Shown one piece after another: positions 25,702 through 33,153 of a DNA stretch of 37,014 nucleotides (position 1 is its first letter; the number at the start of each line of letters is the position of its first letter). The notes under the pieces were generated by a model, which searched no databases, was not told the DNA's origin, and saw only the letters and a list, made by a program, of their open reading frames with translations. The stretch covers positions 1 to 37,014 of the forward strand of contig JAKQPD010000038.1 in assembly GCA_029564935.1 (NCBI GenBank). Direction: 5' to 3'. The DNA is from Bacteroidota bacterium. Lineage in GTDB: Bacteria > Bacteroidota > Bacteroidia > Bacteroidales > VadinHA17. A program made the translations under genes and the position numbers.

Positions 25702-26850
25702 ATGTTGAAACAGTTAAGAAAATATATTTGTTCAGAAAATTGCATCAGAAAGATGTTCTGCGCCGGTTGCTGCATCATCTTCATAACCTGTTTTTCTTCT
25801 GATGGCTCGTCTGTTAACAGCGGACCGAAAGACACAGGTCTGACCAATGACGGGCCGTATATCTTTCTTGAGGAGGATATTTTAAGGATCAAATGGATAG
25901 AGAACAGCCAGTTAAAAGAAGAAGAACTTACCTGGTCTAATTTTGATGATTTTAAAGATAAGTTCAGCCTCCTGAACAATTTCAATGACCTGCGCTATTC
26001 TTTTATTGCTTCCCCGAAATACAGACAATCTTACAGTAAAGAAGACAGCATAGCAGTTATCACAGATATACATGGTGAATATGACATTTACCTGAATCTG
26101 CTGAAGAAAAATGGTATAGTTGATGATAACCTGAACTGGAAATTCGGGAAGGGACATCTTGTTATTCTCGGGGATATTTTTGACCGGGGAGATAATGTCA
26201 CAGAAGTTCTGTGGCATCTTTATGGTCTGGAAAGACAGGCTTCCAAAGCCGGCGGAAAGCTTCATCTGTTGCTTGGTAACCATGAGCTTATGATACTGGG
26301 AAGGGCTACCAGTTATATCAGCGGGAAATACAGGAATGTCGAAAATATCTTAGGCACCTATTATTGTGATCTTTATTCTGAAAATTCAGTACTTGGCAGC
26401 TGGCTCCGCACAAGGCCTGTCATAATCAGTATCAATAATATCCTGTTCGTTCATGCAGGGTTGTCAACCGATGTGATCCGCAGGGATTTGAAGCTTGAAA
26501 AGATAAACCGTATCTTTTCAACACAGATAATCGGAAAAGAACCATTATTACTTAAAAAGGGGGAAGAGGCCTCATTTTTGTTTGATGAAGAGGGCCCTGT
26601 ATGGTACAGGGGGTATTTTACCGACAAAGGCTTTTGTGAAAGCCAGGCTGATTCCATTCTTACATTCTTTGAAAAGGATCATATTGTTATAGGGCATACG
26701 GTTACAAAGGAGATCATGACTTTCTTCGGTAACAAGATAATTGCATGTGATGCAGGAATAATGTACAGAAAACCGGGAGAAATGCTCATTAATAATAAGG
26801 GAAGGTTTTACAGATGTACAGCTGACGGAAAAAGGATACCTTTAAACTGA
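25702..26850 (+). CDS. PPP-family metallophosphatase (Shewanella-like type), exported
   Basis: All calcineurin-like metal motifs are present: DIHG at 122-125, GDIFDRGD at 157-164, GNHE at 192-195, His251 in 'FVHAGL' and His332 in 'IGHT'. The 'DRGD' and 'GNHE' forms and the spacing fit the PPP phosphoprotein-phosphatase family, especially the Shewanella-like branch. A cysteine-rich hydrophobic N-terminus (residues 18-30, 'MFCAGCCIIFITC') suggests a membrane-tethered or lipoprotein form. The Met18 start (25753) would give a shorter lipoprotein-style leader, so the start is uncertain. The stop is 14 bases from the oxidoreductase gene and 63 bases separate its start from the kinase-like gene. Removal of phosphate from a periplasmic protein or metabolite is the likely role. 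Confidence 0.88.
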   Translation: MLKQLRKYICSENCIRKMFCAGCCIIFITCFSSDGSSVNSGPKDTGLTNDGPYIFLEEDILRIKWIENSQLKEEELTWSNFDDFKDKFSLLNNFNDLRYSFIASPKYRQSYSKEDSIAVITDIHGEYDIYLNLLKKNGIVDDNLNWKFGKGHLVILGDIFDRGDNVTEVLWHLYGLERQASKAGGKLHLLLGNHELMILGRATSYISGKYRNVENILGTYYCDLYSENSVLGSWLRTRPVIISINNILFVHAGLSTDVIRRDLKLEKINRIFSTQIIGKEPLLLKKGEEASFLFDEEGPVWYRGYFTDKGFCESQADSILTFFEKDHIVIGHTVTKEIMTFFGNKIIACDAGIMYRKPGEMLINNKGRFYRCTADGKRIPLN

Positions 26851-26864
26851 AATAAAATAAAACC

Positions 26865-28238
26865 ATGGAAAATCACAGGTTCTCACAATCAAGAAGAACG
26901 TTCATCCGGGCGGCTGCTACAGCTGCTGCTGCCACACCGTTCCTGATCCGGTGTTCGTCAGGTGGCAAAGCCCCTGGCAGCAAACTAAATCATGCCTGCA
27001 TCGGTGTGGGCGGAATGGGCTGGCAGGACCTCAATAAATTCAGGGAGGATCCGAATGTTGAGATCGTAGCTATTTGTGATACAGATGCAGATAATCTCAG
27101 AAAAGCTTCAGAAGCGCTTCCCGGGGCAAGAACCTATTCCGACTGGCGTGAACTACTTGAAAAAGAAGAAGACAACATTGACTCGGTCAACGTCACAGTA
27201 CCTGATCACAACCATTTCATAATAGCCTGGAATTTTATAAGGAAGAAGAAGCATGTTTATTGCCAGAAACCTATGTGTCACGATGTAACTGAGGTCCGGA
27301 TTCTCACCGAAGCTTCTGTGAAATACGGGATTATAACCCAGCTTGGAACACAGGTTGCATCGAGGCCTGGAGATCGTGCAGCTGTGAAGCTTATAAAAGA
27401 CGGAGCCATCGGTAAGATAAAACATGCGTATCTTTGTTCGAACCGGCCGGGAGCTGTTGAGAATTACCGTCTTCCGGGACCAAGACCGGCACAGGGAGAG
27501 GCAGCTCCAGGAAATCTTAACTGGGATCTGTGGCTGGGCACTGCACCTTCACGGCCCTGGTCACCAGATATTTACCACCCCACAAAATGGAGAGCCTGGC
27601 TGGATTTTGGTACAGGATGGTCGGGAGATATTGGATGCCATATCTTCGATGCAGTCTGGAAAGGGCTCGGACTAACATCCCCTGTATCGGTAGAGGCGGA
27701 AGTACAGGAATCATGGAAAAATTCGGCAGCCAGAAGGGCAGATGTATGGCCGCAGGGCGATCATATTACATGGATGTTCCCGGGAAATGATATGACTGAT
27801 ACAAAAATGCTTCCGCTGGAATGGTTCGACGGGGAATTCTATCCTCCTTCTGAGATAATGAATCTTAATTCAGGAAAGGAATATCCGGCAGAATCAGCTA
27901 TGCTTATCGGAACTGAAGGCGCACTGCTTATTCCCCACGGAGGAATGCCTGTTCTGCTTCCTGAAGATAAATTTATAAATTATCAGATACCGCAGTTTGA
28001 AGCCGGTAACCATTACCACAGCTTTGTTGTGGCTTGTCTGGGCGGGCCGAAGACTGAATCCCATTTTGCACAAACCGGACCAATGACCGAAGCTATCCTC
28101 CTGGGAACAGTCGCAATAAGGGTTCCGGGAACAAGGCTTGACTGGGATGCAGATAAACTGAAGTTCACCAATTTCCCGGAAGCTGAGAAATTTCTCCGCC
28201 GCGATTACCGCAAAGGCTGGAAAACCAAAGATTTCTAG
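26865..28238 (+). CDS. Tat-exported Gfo/Idh/MocA family oxidoreductase
   Basis: NAD(P)-dependent sugar or cyclitol dehydrogenase-like protein. The N-terminus has a twin-arginine motif (SRRTFIR at 9-15), an alanine-rich segment and Cys30 in a lipobox-like 'FLIRC', so it should be a periplasmic, perhaps lipid-anchored, protein. The Rossmann part has 'ACIGVGGMGWQDLNKF' and 'VEIVAICDTD'. The family EKP motif appears as CQKP, with the catalytic Lys kept and Glu replaced by Gln. The C-terminal substrate domain includes 'SGDIGCHIFDAVWKGLGL' with its His. At 457 residues it matches the exported subgroup rich in Bacteroidota. The genes on both sides lie 14 and 10 bases away, supporting one operon. Confidence 0.9.
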   Translation: MENHRFSQSRRTFIRAAATAAAATPFLIRCSSGGKAPGSKLNHACIGVGGMGWQDLNKFREDPNVEIVAICDTDADNLRKASEALPGARTYSDWRELLEKEEDNIDSVNVTVPDHNHFIIAWNFIRKKKHVYCQKPMCHDVTEVRILTEASVKYGIITQLGTQVASRPGDRAAVKLIKDGAIGKIKHAYLCSNRPGAVENYRLPGPRPAQGEAAPGNLNWDLWLGTAPSRPWSPDIYHPTKWRAWLDFGTGWSGDIGCHIFDAVWKGLGLTSPVSVEAEVQESWKNSAARRADVWPQGDHITWMFPGNDMTDTKMLPLEWFDGEFYPPSEIMNLNSGKEYPAESAMLIGTEGALLIPHGGMPVLLPEDKFINYQIPQFEAGNHYHSFVVACLGGPKTESHFAQTGPMTEAILLGTVAIRVPGTRLDWDADKLKFTNFPEAEKFLRRDYRKGWKTKDF

Positions 28239-28248
28239 AAAAATTTTT

Positions 28249-29805
28249 ATGAAGAATAATAAGATTATCATATGGCTTTTCACTATCCTGAGAATAGTTA
28301 TCGGATGGCATTTCCTGTACGAAGGGATAGCAAAACTTTTTAATCCGGGCTGGTCTTCGGCAGCCTACCTGATGGAATCTCAATGGCTGTTTTCAGGATT
28401 CTTTCACTGGCTCATCAGTAATAATACAACACTGCAGATAGTTGATTTCCTGAATATATGGGGACTAATAATAATCGGCATATGCCTTTTCATTGGCGCA
28501 TTCACCCGCCTAGCAGCCATCTCAGGTGCCCTTTTGCTTATTTTGTATTATGTGGCCAATCCTCCCTTCATGCCATCAACAATCCCATCAGTAAGCCATT
28601 TCTATATCATTAACTATAACTTTATTGAGGCAGTGGTACTGATAGTCATTGCTGCTTTCCCTCCGGATTATCTTTGGAGCATCCAGAGGCAGCTTATCTA
28701 TATTCATAATAAAAGGAAGGAAAAGAAATTTCCCGTCACTGATAATATAAAAGTTCCCTCAGGATATAACAATTCCAGGCGGGAGCTTATAAAGAATCTT
28801 GCAGTCCTTCCGCTTTTCGGTGGCGCCCTGTTCGGTATGGCAAAGAAAAGAGGATGGATAAGCTTTGAAGAAGAAAACCTGGCAGCAAAAACCGATGCTG
28901 TCAGCAGTGCTTCACTCACCCTTGGAAATGTACTATCGGTCAAAGATCTGAAGGGACAGGTACCCGCAGGGAAGATCAAAGACAATATACTTAGCCGGAT
29001 AATGATAGGTGGCAATCTCATCAGCGGATTTGCACATTCAAGGGACCTTATTTATGTTTCTACCTGGCTGAAGAAATATTTTACTGACGAGAAGGTTATA
29101 GAAACCATGTGGATGTGCGAGGCATGTGGCATAAATACAGCTATTTTCAGGTGTGATGAGAATACTATCAGGATCCTTGAAAAATACTGGAAGCGTGGAG
29201 GGAAGATACAGTGGCTTGCCCAGACATATCCAAAAGGTGAAGACCTGTCAAATATCAAAATGGCAATTGATCATGGTGCATTGGGTGCTTTTGTCATGGG
29301 CGGGATTGCCGATCAGGTGGTGAGGGAAAAGAAGATCGACGACCTCCGTAAACCGGTTGAGTTTATCAGGAATCAGGGACTGATAGCCGGAACAGCCGCT
29401 CACTCAATGGCAGTACTGGAAGCGTGTGTTTCGAATGACATCAGGGTCGATTTCTTCATGAAAACCTTCCATCATCATAATTACTGGTCAGCGACACCTA
29501 TCGATCCTGCCAATCCGGAACTGCCCGATGATGGACCGGAACATAATATGGCACATGACAATATCTGGTGTATGTCCGACACAGCTGTTGCTGATTTCTT
29601 CAAAAAGAACCAGACACCATGGATAGCCTATAAAGTCTTTGCTGCAGGTGCGATCAAACCCGAGGACGGTCTGCGGCATGCATTCCGGAACGGAGCAGAT
29701 TTCGCCTGTGTCGGGATGTTCGATTTCCAGGTTGTCGAAAATGCAAATATCGCTTATACAATTTTGAATTCTGATCTTTCGAGGGAAAGGAAGTGGTACG
29801 GGTAA
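28249..29805 (+). CDS. DoxX membrane domain fused to an exported TIM-barrel-like domain
   Basis: Residues 1-150 form a four-helix DoxX-type membrane domain (start 'IIWLFTILRIVIGWHFLYEGIAKL', with 'LFIGAFTRLAA' in the third helix). A charged linker leads to an RR-containing segment (NSRRELIKNLAVLPLFGGALFG, 175-196) that resembles a Tat or second membrane signal. Residues 215-518 look like a TIM barrel: 'IMIGGNLISGFAHSRDL', 'MCEACGINTAIF', 'GGKIQWLAQTYP', 'ALGAFVMGG' and 'QTPWIAYKVFAAGAIKP', reminiscent of sugar isomerase or AKR-like barrels. I do not recognise its enzyme family. The position, 10 bases behind the Tat oxidoreductase gene, suggests a redox or sugar-modifying partner at the membrane. 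No DoxX active residues can be named. Confidence 0.78.
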   Translation: MKNNKIIIWLFTILRIVIGWHFLYEGIAKLFNPGWSSAAYLMESQWLFSGFFHWLISNNTTLQIVDFLNIWGLIIIGICLFIGAFTRLAAISGALLLILYYVANPPFMPSTIPSVSHFYIINYNFIEAVVLIVIAAFPPDYLWSIQRQLIYIHNKRKEKKFPVTDNIKVPSGYNNSRRELIKNLAVLPLFGGALFGMAKKRGWISFEEENLAAKTDAVSSASLTLGNVLSVKDLKGQVPAGKIKDNILSRIMIGGNLISGFAHSRDLIYVSTWLKKYFTDEKVIETMWMCEACGINTAIFRCDENTIRILEKYWKRGGKIQWLAQTYPKGEDLSNIKMAIDHGALGAFVMGGIADQVVREKKIDDLRKPVEFIRNQGLIAGTAAHSMAVLEACVSNDIRVDFFMKTFHHHNYWSATPIDPANPELPDDGPEHNMAHDNIWCMSDTAVADFFKKNQTPWIAYKVFAAGAIKPEDGLRHAFRNGADFACVGMFDFQVVENANIAYTILNSDLSRERKWYG

Positions 29806-29865
29806 AAAAGTTCATTCGCCCTCACCCCAACCCCTCTCCCGGAGATTCGACCTCTCCTCCTAAAT

Positions 29866-29935
29866 CCCCCTCTCCCGGCGGAGAGGGGGACTTGAAATCC
29901 GCGAAATTTGAGCCCCTCTCCCGCCGGGAGAGGGG
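29866..29935. repeat. Two CCCCTCTCC-type hairpins in tandem
   Basis: The hairpins at 29866-29889 (10-bp stem, CGGC loop) and 29913-29935 (10-bp stem, GCC loop) are near-copies of each other, separated by 23 bases. They are typical G/C-rich intergenic hairpins of Bacteroidota. No T-run follows on the coding side, so I do not call a terminator for the DoxX fusion gene. Confidence 0.65.
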
Positions 29936-29970
29936 GAAAAGGGCATAGCCGTCAACTTAAGAGATGGTAT

Positions 29971-29988
29971 AATAACGAAAACTACTGT
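29971..29988. repeat. 18-bp sequence identical to 15705-15722
   Basis: AATAACGAAAACTACTGT as at 15705-15722, with ATAGCCGTCAA nearby at 29945-29955. This marks a second copy of a dispersed intergenic repeat. The 29806-30285 gap contains only repeats. Confidence 0.6.
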
Positions 29989-30012
29989 AAATAGCATAAA
30001 TATAGCTAATTA

Positions 30013-30228
30013 AGTTTCCACTCCTTTCAAAGGAGGGGTGCCCGGGATTGCAAATCCTGAAATGTTTACAATTGTCCTTTCCCCGGCCGGGGTGGTTAAA
30101 AAGTAATCAGGAAAAGGGAACTTAGTTCTCAGAATAAAATAAACCACCCCGGCCAGAACATCTATATTTCTGCAAATTAGATGATTTTGTGGTCTGGCCA
30201 CCCCTCCTTAAAAAAAGGAGGGGAAACT
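30013..30228. repeat. Nested inverted-repeat element
   Basis: Outer arms at 30013-30040 and 30199-30228 share CTCCTTT and AAAGGAGGGG blocks and the edge AGTTTCC/GGAAACT. Inside them is a second perfect 13-bp inverted repeat, GGCCGGGGTGGTT at 30085-30097 with its inverse at 30142-30154. The interior is non-coding. The size and nested symmetry suggest a MITE-like element, or two palindromes inserted one inside the other. No clear target duplication is seen. Confidence 0.6.
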
Positions 30229-30285
30229 CAATACCCAAAAAACCTTAGGTCGAAGGCTATGGGGAAAAAAGGTTGAGGCTGCACC

Positions 30286-30816
30286 CTACCGGAAGATCCA
30301 TGTTAGAATAAAATACTTTATTATCAGTCCGGAAATTGTAAAGATTAAAGCATCTTTAACCCTATGCCTGATCATTCCTGCTGCGAGAGAGATTACAGGA
30401 GACGAGAGCGGGGTTACATTAAAAAAGAAAATAACAATGTTACCATATTTTCTTATCCTGCTTTCGGCTTTTACATATCGTCTCGTCCCTATAAGCCGGG
30501 AAATAACATCCTTACTGAAATAGAGGCCGATAAGATAATCTATCGATTCCGAGGCAATTGCTGTACCGATCGCGACTGCATTAAGCGCAAATATGTTAAC
30601 CTCACCTGTAAGATAGTAGACAAAAGCAATTTCCACAGGCATGAACAGGAAGAACAGATATCCTGAGAAATTGACAATTGCAAAAGATAATAATCCCTGA
30701 TCGCGTGATCCGTAATAAATATCGCGGCCGATGGTGAGTGATGCTATAACGGCCGCAGCTACAATAAGAAGACCCGTAATAATAAACCTTACTATTTCTT
30801 TTTTAGTCAACCGCAT
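30286..30816 (-). CDS. VTT/DedA-like small membrane protein
   Basis: 176 residues with about five hydrophobic segments. Central 'YVKAESRIRKYGNIVIFFFNVTPLSSPVISLAAGMIRH' (113-150) follows the VTT (SNARE-associated/DedA) pattern of an amphipathic helix, KYG, a re-entrant membrane segment with Pro, and 'AAGM'. This branch is small and close to YqaA-type proteins rather than full DedA. It is predicted to sit in the inner membrane, possibly moving lipid-linked intermediates or ions. It begins 9 bases after glpF and is probably the last gene of the glycerol operon. Its link to glycerol use is not obvious. Confidence 0.75.
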   Translation of the reverse strand: MRLTKKEIVRFIITGLLIVAAAVIASLTIGRDIYYGSRDQGLLSFAIVNFSGYLFFLFMPVEIAFVYYLTGEVNIFALNAVAIGTAIASESIDYLIGLYFSKDVISRLIGTRRYVKAESRIRKYGNIVIFFFNVTPLSSPVISLAAGMIRHRVKDALIFTISGLIIKYFILTWIFR

Positions 30817-30825
30817 ATCCGGTTG

Positions 30826-31539
30826 TTATACTCCTCCGAACAGTACAAACATTAATGCAGCCAGAGAAGCGCCCACCATCGGGCCTACAACCGGAACCCA
30901 GCTGTATCTCCAGTCACTGTCCCTCTTACCATGTATAGGGAGCAGGAAATGCATTATCCTGGGGCCGAGATCACGAGCAGGATTGATGGCATAACCTGTC
31001 GGGCCACCCAGAGAAATACCCAATCCCAGGACTACCAGAGCTACCGGCAGGGCATTTAAAGCGCCGAGGCCTACATCGGGCTGAGCCATATAAAGGACTG
31101 CAAGAGCAAGAATATATGTCCCGATAACTTCTGTAATAAAATTATACCAGTAACTTCTGATATTGGGAATTGTAGAAAAGACAGCCAGTTTAGCATCAGC
31201 ATCATCCGTGGCGTCAAAATGTTTCTTATATGCCAGCCATGCAAGTCCCGATCCGAACATCGCTCCAAGTATCTGTGCCGAAATATATAGTGGCATCAGT
31301 GAAGCTGAGAACTTACCTGCCAGAACAAGCGCCAGGGTCACTGCAGGATTTAGATGGGCTCCGCTTACATCGGCTGCAATCAGAACCCCGGTAAAGACTC
31401 CGATAGCCCATCCGAATGTTATAACTATCCACCCGCTGTTATTCCCTTTTGTTTTATTTAAAAGTACATTTGCAACAACCCCGCTCCCGAAACAAAGGAT
31501 CATGGCTGTCCCGAAGAATTCTGCAAAAAACTGATTCAT
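30826..31539 (-). CDS. glpF: Glycerol uptake facilitator (aquaglyceroporin)
   Basis: MIP-family channel with six membrane helices and the two half-helix motifs NPA at 64-66 ('SGAHLNPAVTLAL') and 186-188 ('GYAINPARDLGPR'). The Asp that follows NPAR (Asp190) is the marker of the glycerol-conducting branch. At 237 residues it is a little shorter than E. coli GlpF. It lies 111 bases downstream of glpK and 9 bases upstream of the VTT gene. The glpK-glpF gap holds a REP-like palindrome that could affect the mRNA between the two. Facilitated entry of glycerol would feed GlpK. Confidence 0.95.
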   Translation of the reverse strand: MNQFFAEFFGTAMILCFGSGVVANVLLNKTKGNNSGWIVITFGWAIGVFTGVLIAADVSGAHLNPAVTLALVLAGKFSASLMPLYISAQILGAMFGSGLAWLAYKKHFDATDDADAKLAVFSTIPNIRSYWYNFITEVIGTYILALAVLYMAQPDVGLGALNALPVALVVLGLGISLGGPTGYAINPARDLGPRIMHFLLPIHGKRDSDWRYSWVPVVGPMVGASLAALMFVLFGGV

Positions 31540-31584
31540 AAAAATTACTATTTATCGTTATTACTAATTCATCATAGTACCACC

Positions 31585-31634
31585 GTCATTGCGAGGATCC
31601 CGTTTTGCCCTGCAAAACGGGAGACGAAGCAACC
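31585..31634. repeat. REP-like palindrome between glpK and glpF
   Basis: Contains a perfect 10-bp stem, CCCGTTTTGC/GCAAAACGGG (31599-31608 and 31612-31621) with a 3-base loop, flanked by GTCATTGCGAGG and CGAAGCAA. The ends resemble the widely distributed CATTGCGAGG...CGAAGCAA repeat seen in many bacterial genomes; that recognition is from memory. No T-run follows on the minus strand, so it is not a clear terminator. Confidence 0.65.
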
Positions 31635-31650
31635 CCTCCCGGCCTTGTTT

Positions 31651-33144
31651 CTAAGCCCCGTCAGCCCATGCCTCAGCCGCCCTGACCGCCCTCTTCCACC
31701 CTGCAATAAGCCCTTTCGTCTCTTCTCCGCCAATACCCGGATAAAAAATCTGATCCACCTGCCACTGCTGTTTTATCTCTTTCAACCCGCTCCAGTAGTC
31801 AACTGCCAGGCCAGCCAGATATGCAGCACCCAGCGCCGTAGTCTCTGTTATTTTCGGCCTGACCACATTTGCCTGAAGGAGATCGGACTGGAACTGCATA
31901 AGATTATTATTCACTGTTGCTCCACCGTCAACCCTTAATTCATATATATCTATCCCGGAATCTTTCTTCATGGCAAGAAGCACCTCAAGGGTCTGGTATG
32001 CAATACTGTCAAGAGCTGCACGGGCAATATGTGCGGCGGTCGAGCCACGTGTCAGACCGGTTATTGTACCCCTGGCATGCTGATTCCAGTAAGGTGCACC
32101 AAGCCCGGCAAATGCCGGGACAAAATATACTCCTTCACTTCCCGGGACTTTTGCAGCCAGCTTTTCAATATCAGCCGATTTTTTGATGATCCCCAGACTG
32201 TCCCGCAGCCATTGAACAACTGCTCCCCCTATGAAAATACTGCCTTCAAGCGCATAATCTGTCTTCCCGTTGATTTTCCATGCAACAGTGGTAAGAAGCC
32301 TGCTTTTTGATTCAATTGGTTTTTCTCCAATGTTCATCATCATAAAGCAGCCTGTCCCATAGGTATTTTTTACCATTCCGGGATCCGTACACATCTGCCC
32401 GAACAGAGCAGCCTGCTGGTCACCTGCGATTCCTGCCACAGGAACAGAGCTTGCAAACTGACCCGATGTTTCACCATATACCTCACTGGAGGACCTTACT
32501 TCAGGAAGAATATTTGCCGGAATATTCATAAGCTTAAGCAATTCTTCATCCCACTTCAGTGTATGAATATTGAAAAGCATTGTCCGGGATGCATTTGAAA
32601 CATCAGTAATATGAAGTTTTCCTCTGGTAAGGTTCCAGACCAGCCAGGAATCCACCGTGCCAAAGGCCAGTTCCCCTCTTTCAGCCATCACCCTTGCCCC
32701 CCTGACATTGTCAAGTATCCATTTTACTTTTGTCGCTGAAAAATATGCATCAATTATAAGGCCTGTCTTTTCAAGGATTGTCCGGCTGTGTCCCTCATTT
32801 TTTAACTGATCGCAATAACCTGCAGTCCTTCTGTCCTGCCATACTATAGCATTATATACAGGTTTCCCGGTTTTCCGGTTCCATACCACAGTTGTTTCAC
32901 GCTGATTTGTAATGCCGATTGCAGAAATATCTTTGCTGTCGATCCCGGCTTTTGTTATAGCTTCCATAGCTACACCGGCCTGGGTCGACCATATCTCTTC
33001 GGGATCGTGCTCTACCATTCCCGGACTTGGGAAAAACTGAGTAAACTCCTTCTGCGCTACGGCCACCGGAAGTCCGCTATGGTCAAATACTATCGCCCTC
33101 GAGCTTGTTGTACCCTGATCAAGGGCAAGAATGAATTTTTTCAT
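31651..33144 (-). CDS. glpK: Glycerol kinase
   Basis: Converts glycerol and ATP to sn-glycerol 3-phosphate in the cytoplasm. Family signatures are clear: '[16 protein letters not shown]' at 5-20, '[13 protein letters not shown]', '[13 protein letters not shown]', the adenine-side '[20 protein letters not shown]' and '[15 protein letters not shown]'. A length of 497 residues is standard for the FGGY kinase GlpK (about 500). It is 9 bases behind glpD and is followed after 111 bases by glpF, an arrangement expected for a glycerol regulon. No EIIA-binding site can be judged from the sequence alone. Confidence 0.97.
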   Translation of the reverse strand: MKKFILALDQGTTSSRAIVFDHSGLPVAVAQKEFTQFFPSPGMVEHDPEEIWSTQAGVAMEAITKAGIDSKDISAIGITNQRETTVVWNRKTGKPVYNAIVWQDRRTAGYCDQLKNEGHSRTILEKTGLIIDAYFSATKVKWILDNVRGARVMAERGELAFGTVDSWLVWNLTRGKLHITDVSNASRTMLFNIHTLKWDEELLKLMNIPANILPEVRSSSEVYGETSGQFASSVPVAGIAGDQQAALFGQMCTDPGMVKNTYGTGCFMMMNIGEKPIESKSRLLTTVAWKINGKTDYALEGSIFIGGAVVQWLRDSLGIIKKSADIEKLAAKVPGSEGVYFVPAFAGLGAPYWNQHARGTITGLTRGSTAAHIARAALDSIAYQTLEVLLAMKKDSGIDIYELRVDGGATVNNNLMQFQSDLLQANVVRPKITETTALGAAYLAGLAVDYWSGLKEIKQQWQVDQIFYPGIGGEETKGLIAGWKRAVRAAEAWADGA

Positions 33145-33153
33145 CAGTATATT

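Noticed and set aside
29866-29935. Rho-independent terminators after the DoxX fusion gene
   Set aside because: The stems are strong but A-runs rather than T-runs follow on the plus strand, and the two near-identical hairpins fit a repeat family better.
30010-30201. Short minus-strand frame in the repeat gap
   Set aside because: It is made up mostly of the nested inverted repeat, so the open frame is a by-product of the repeat sequence.
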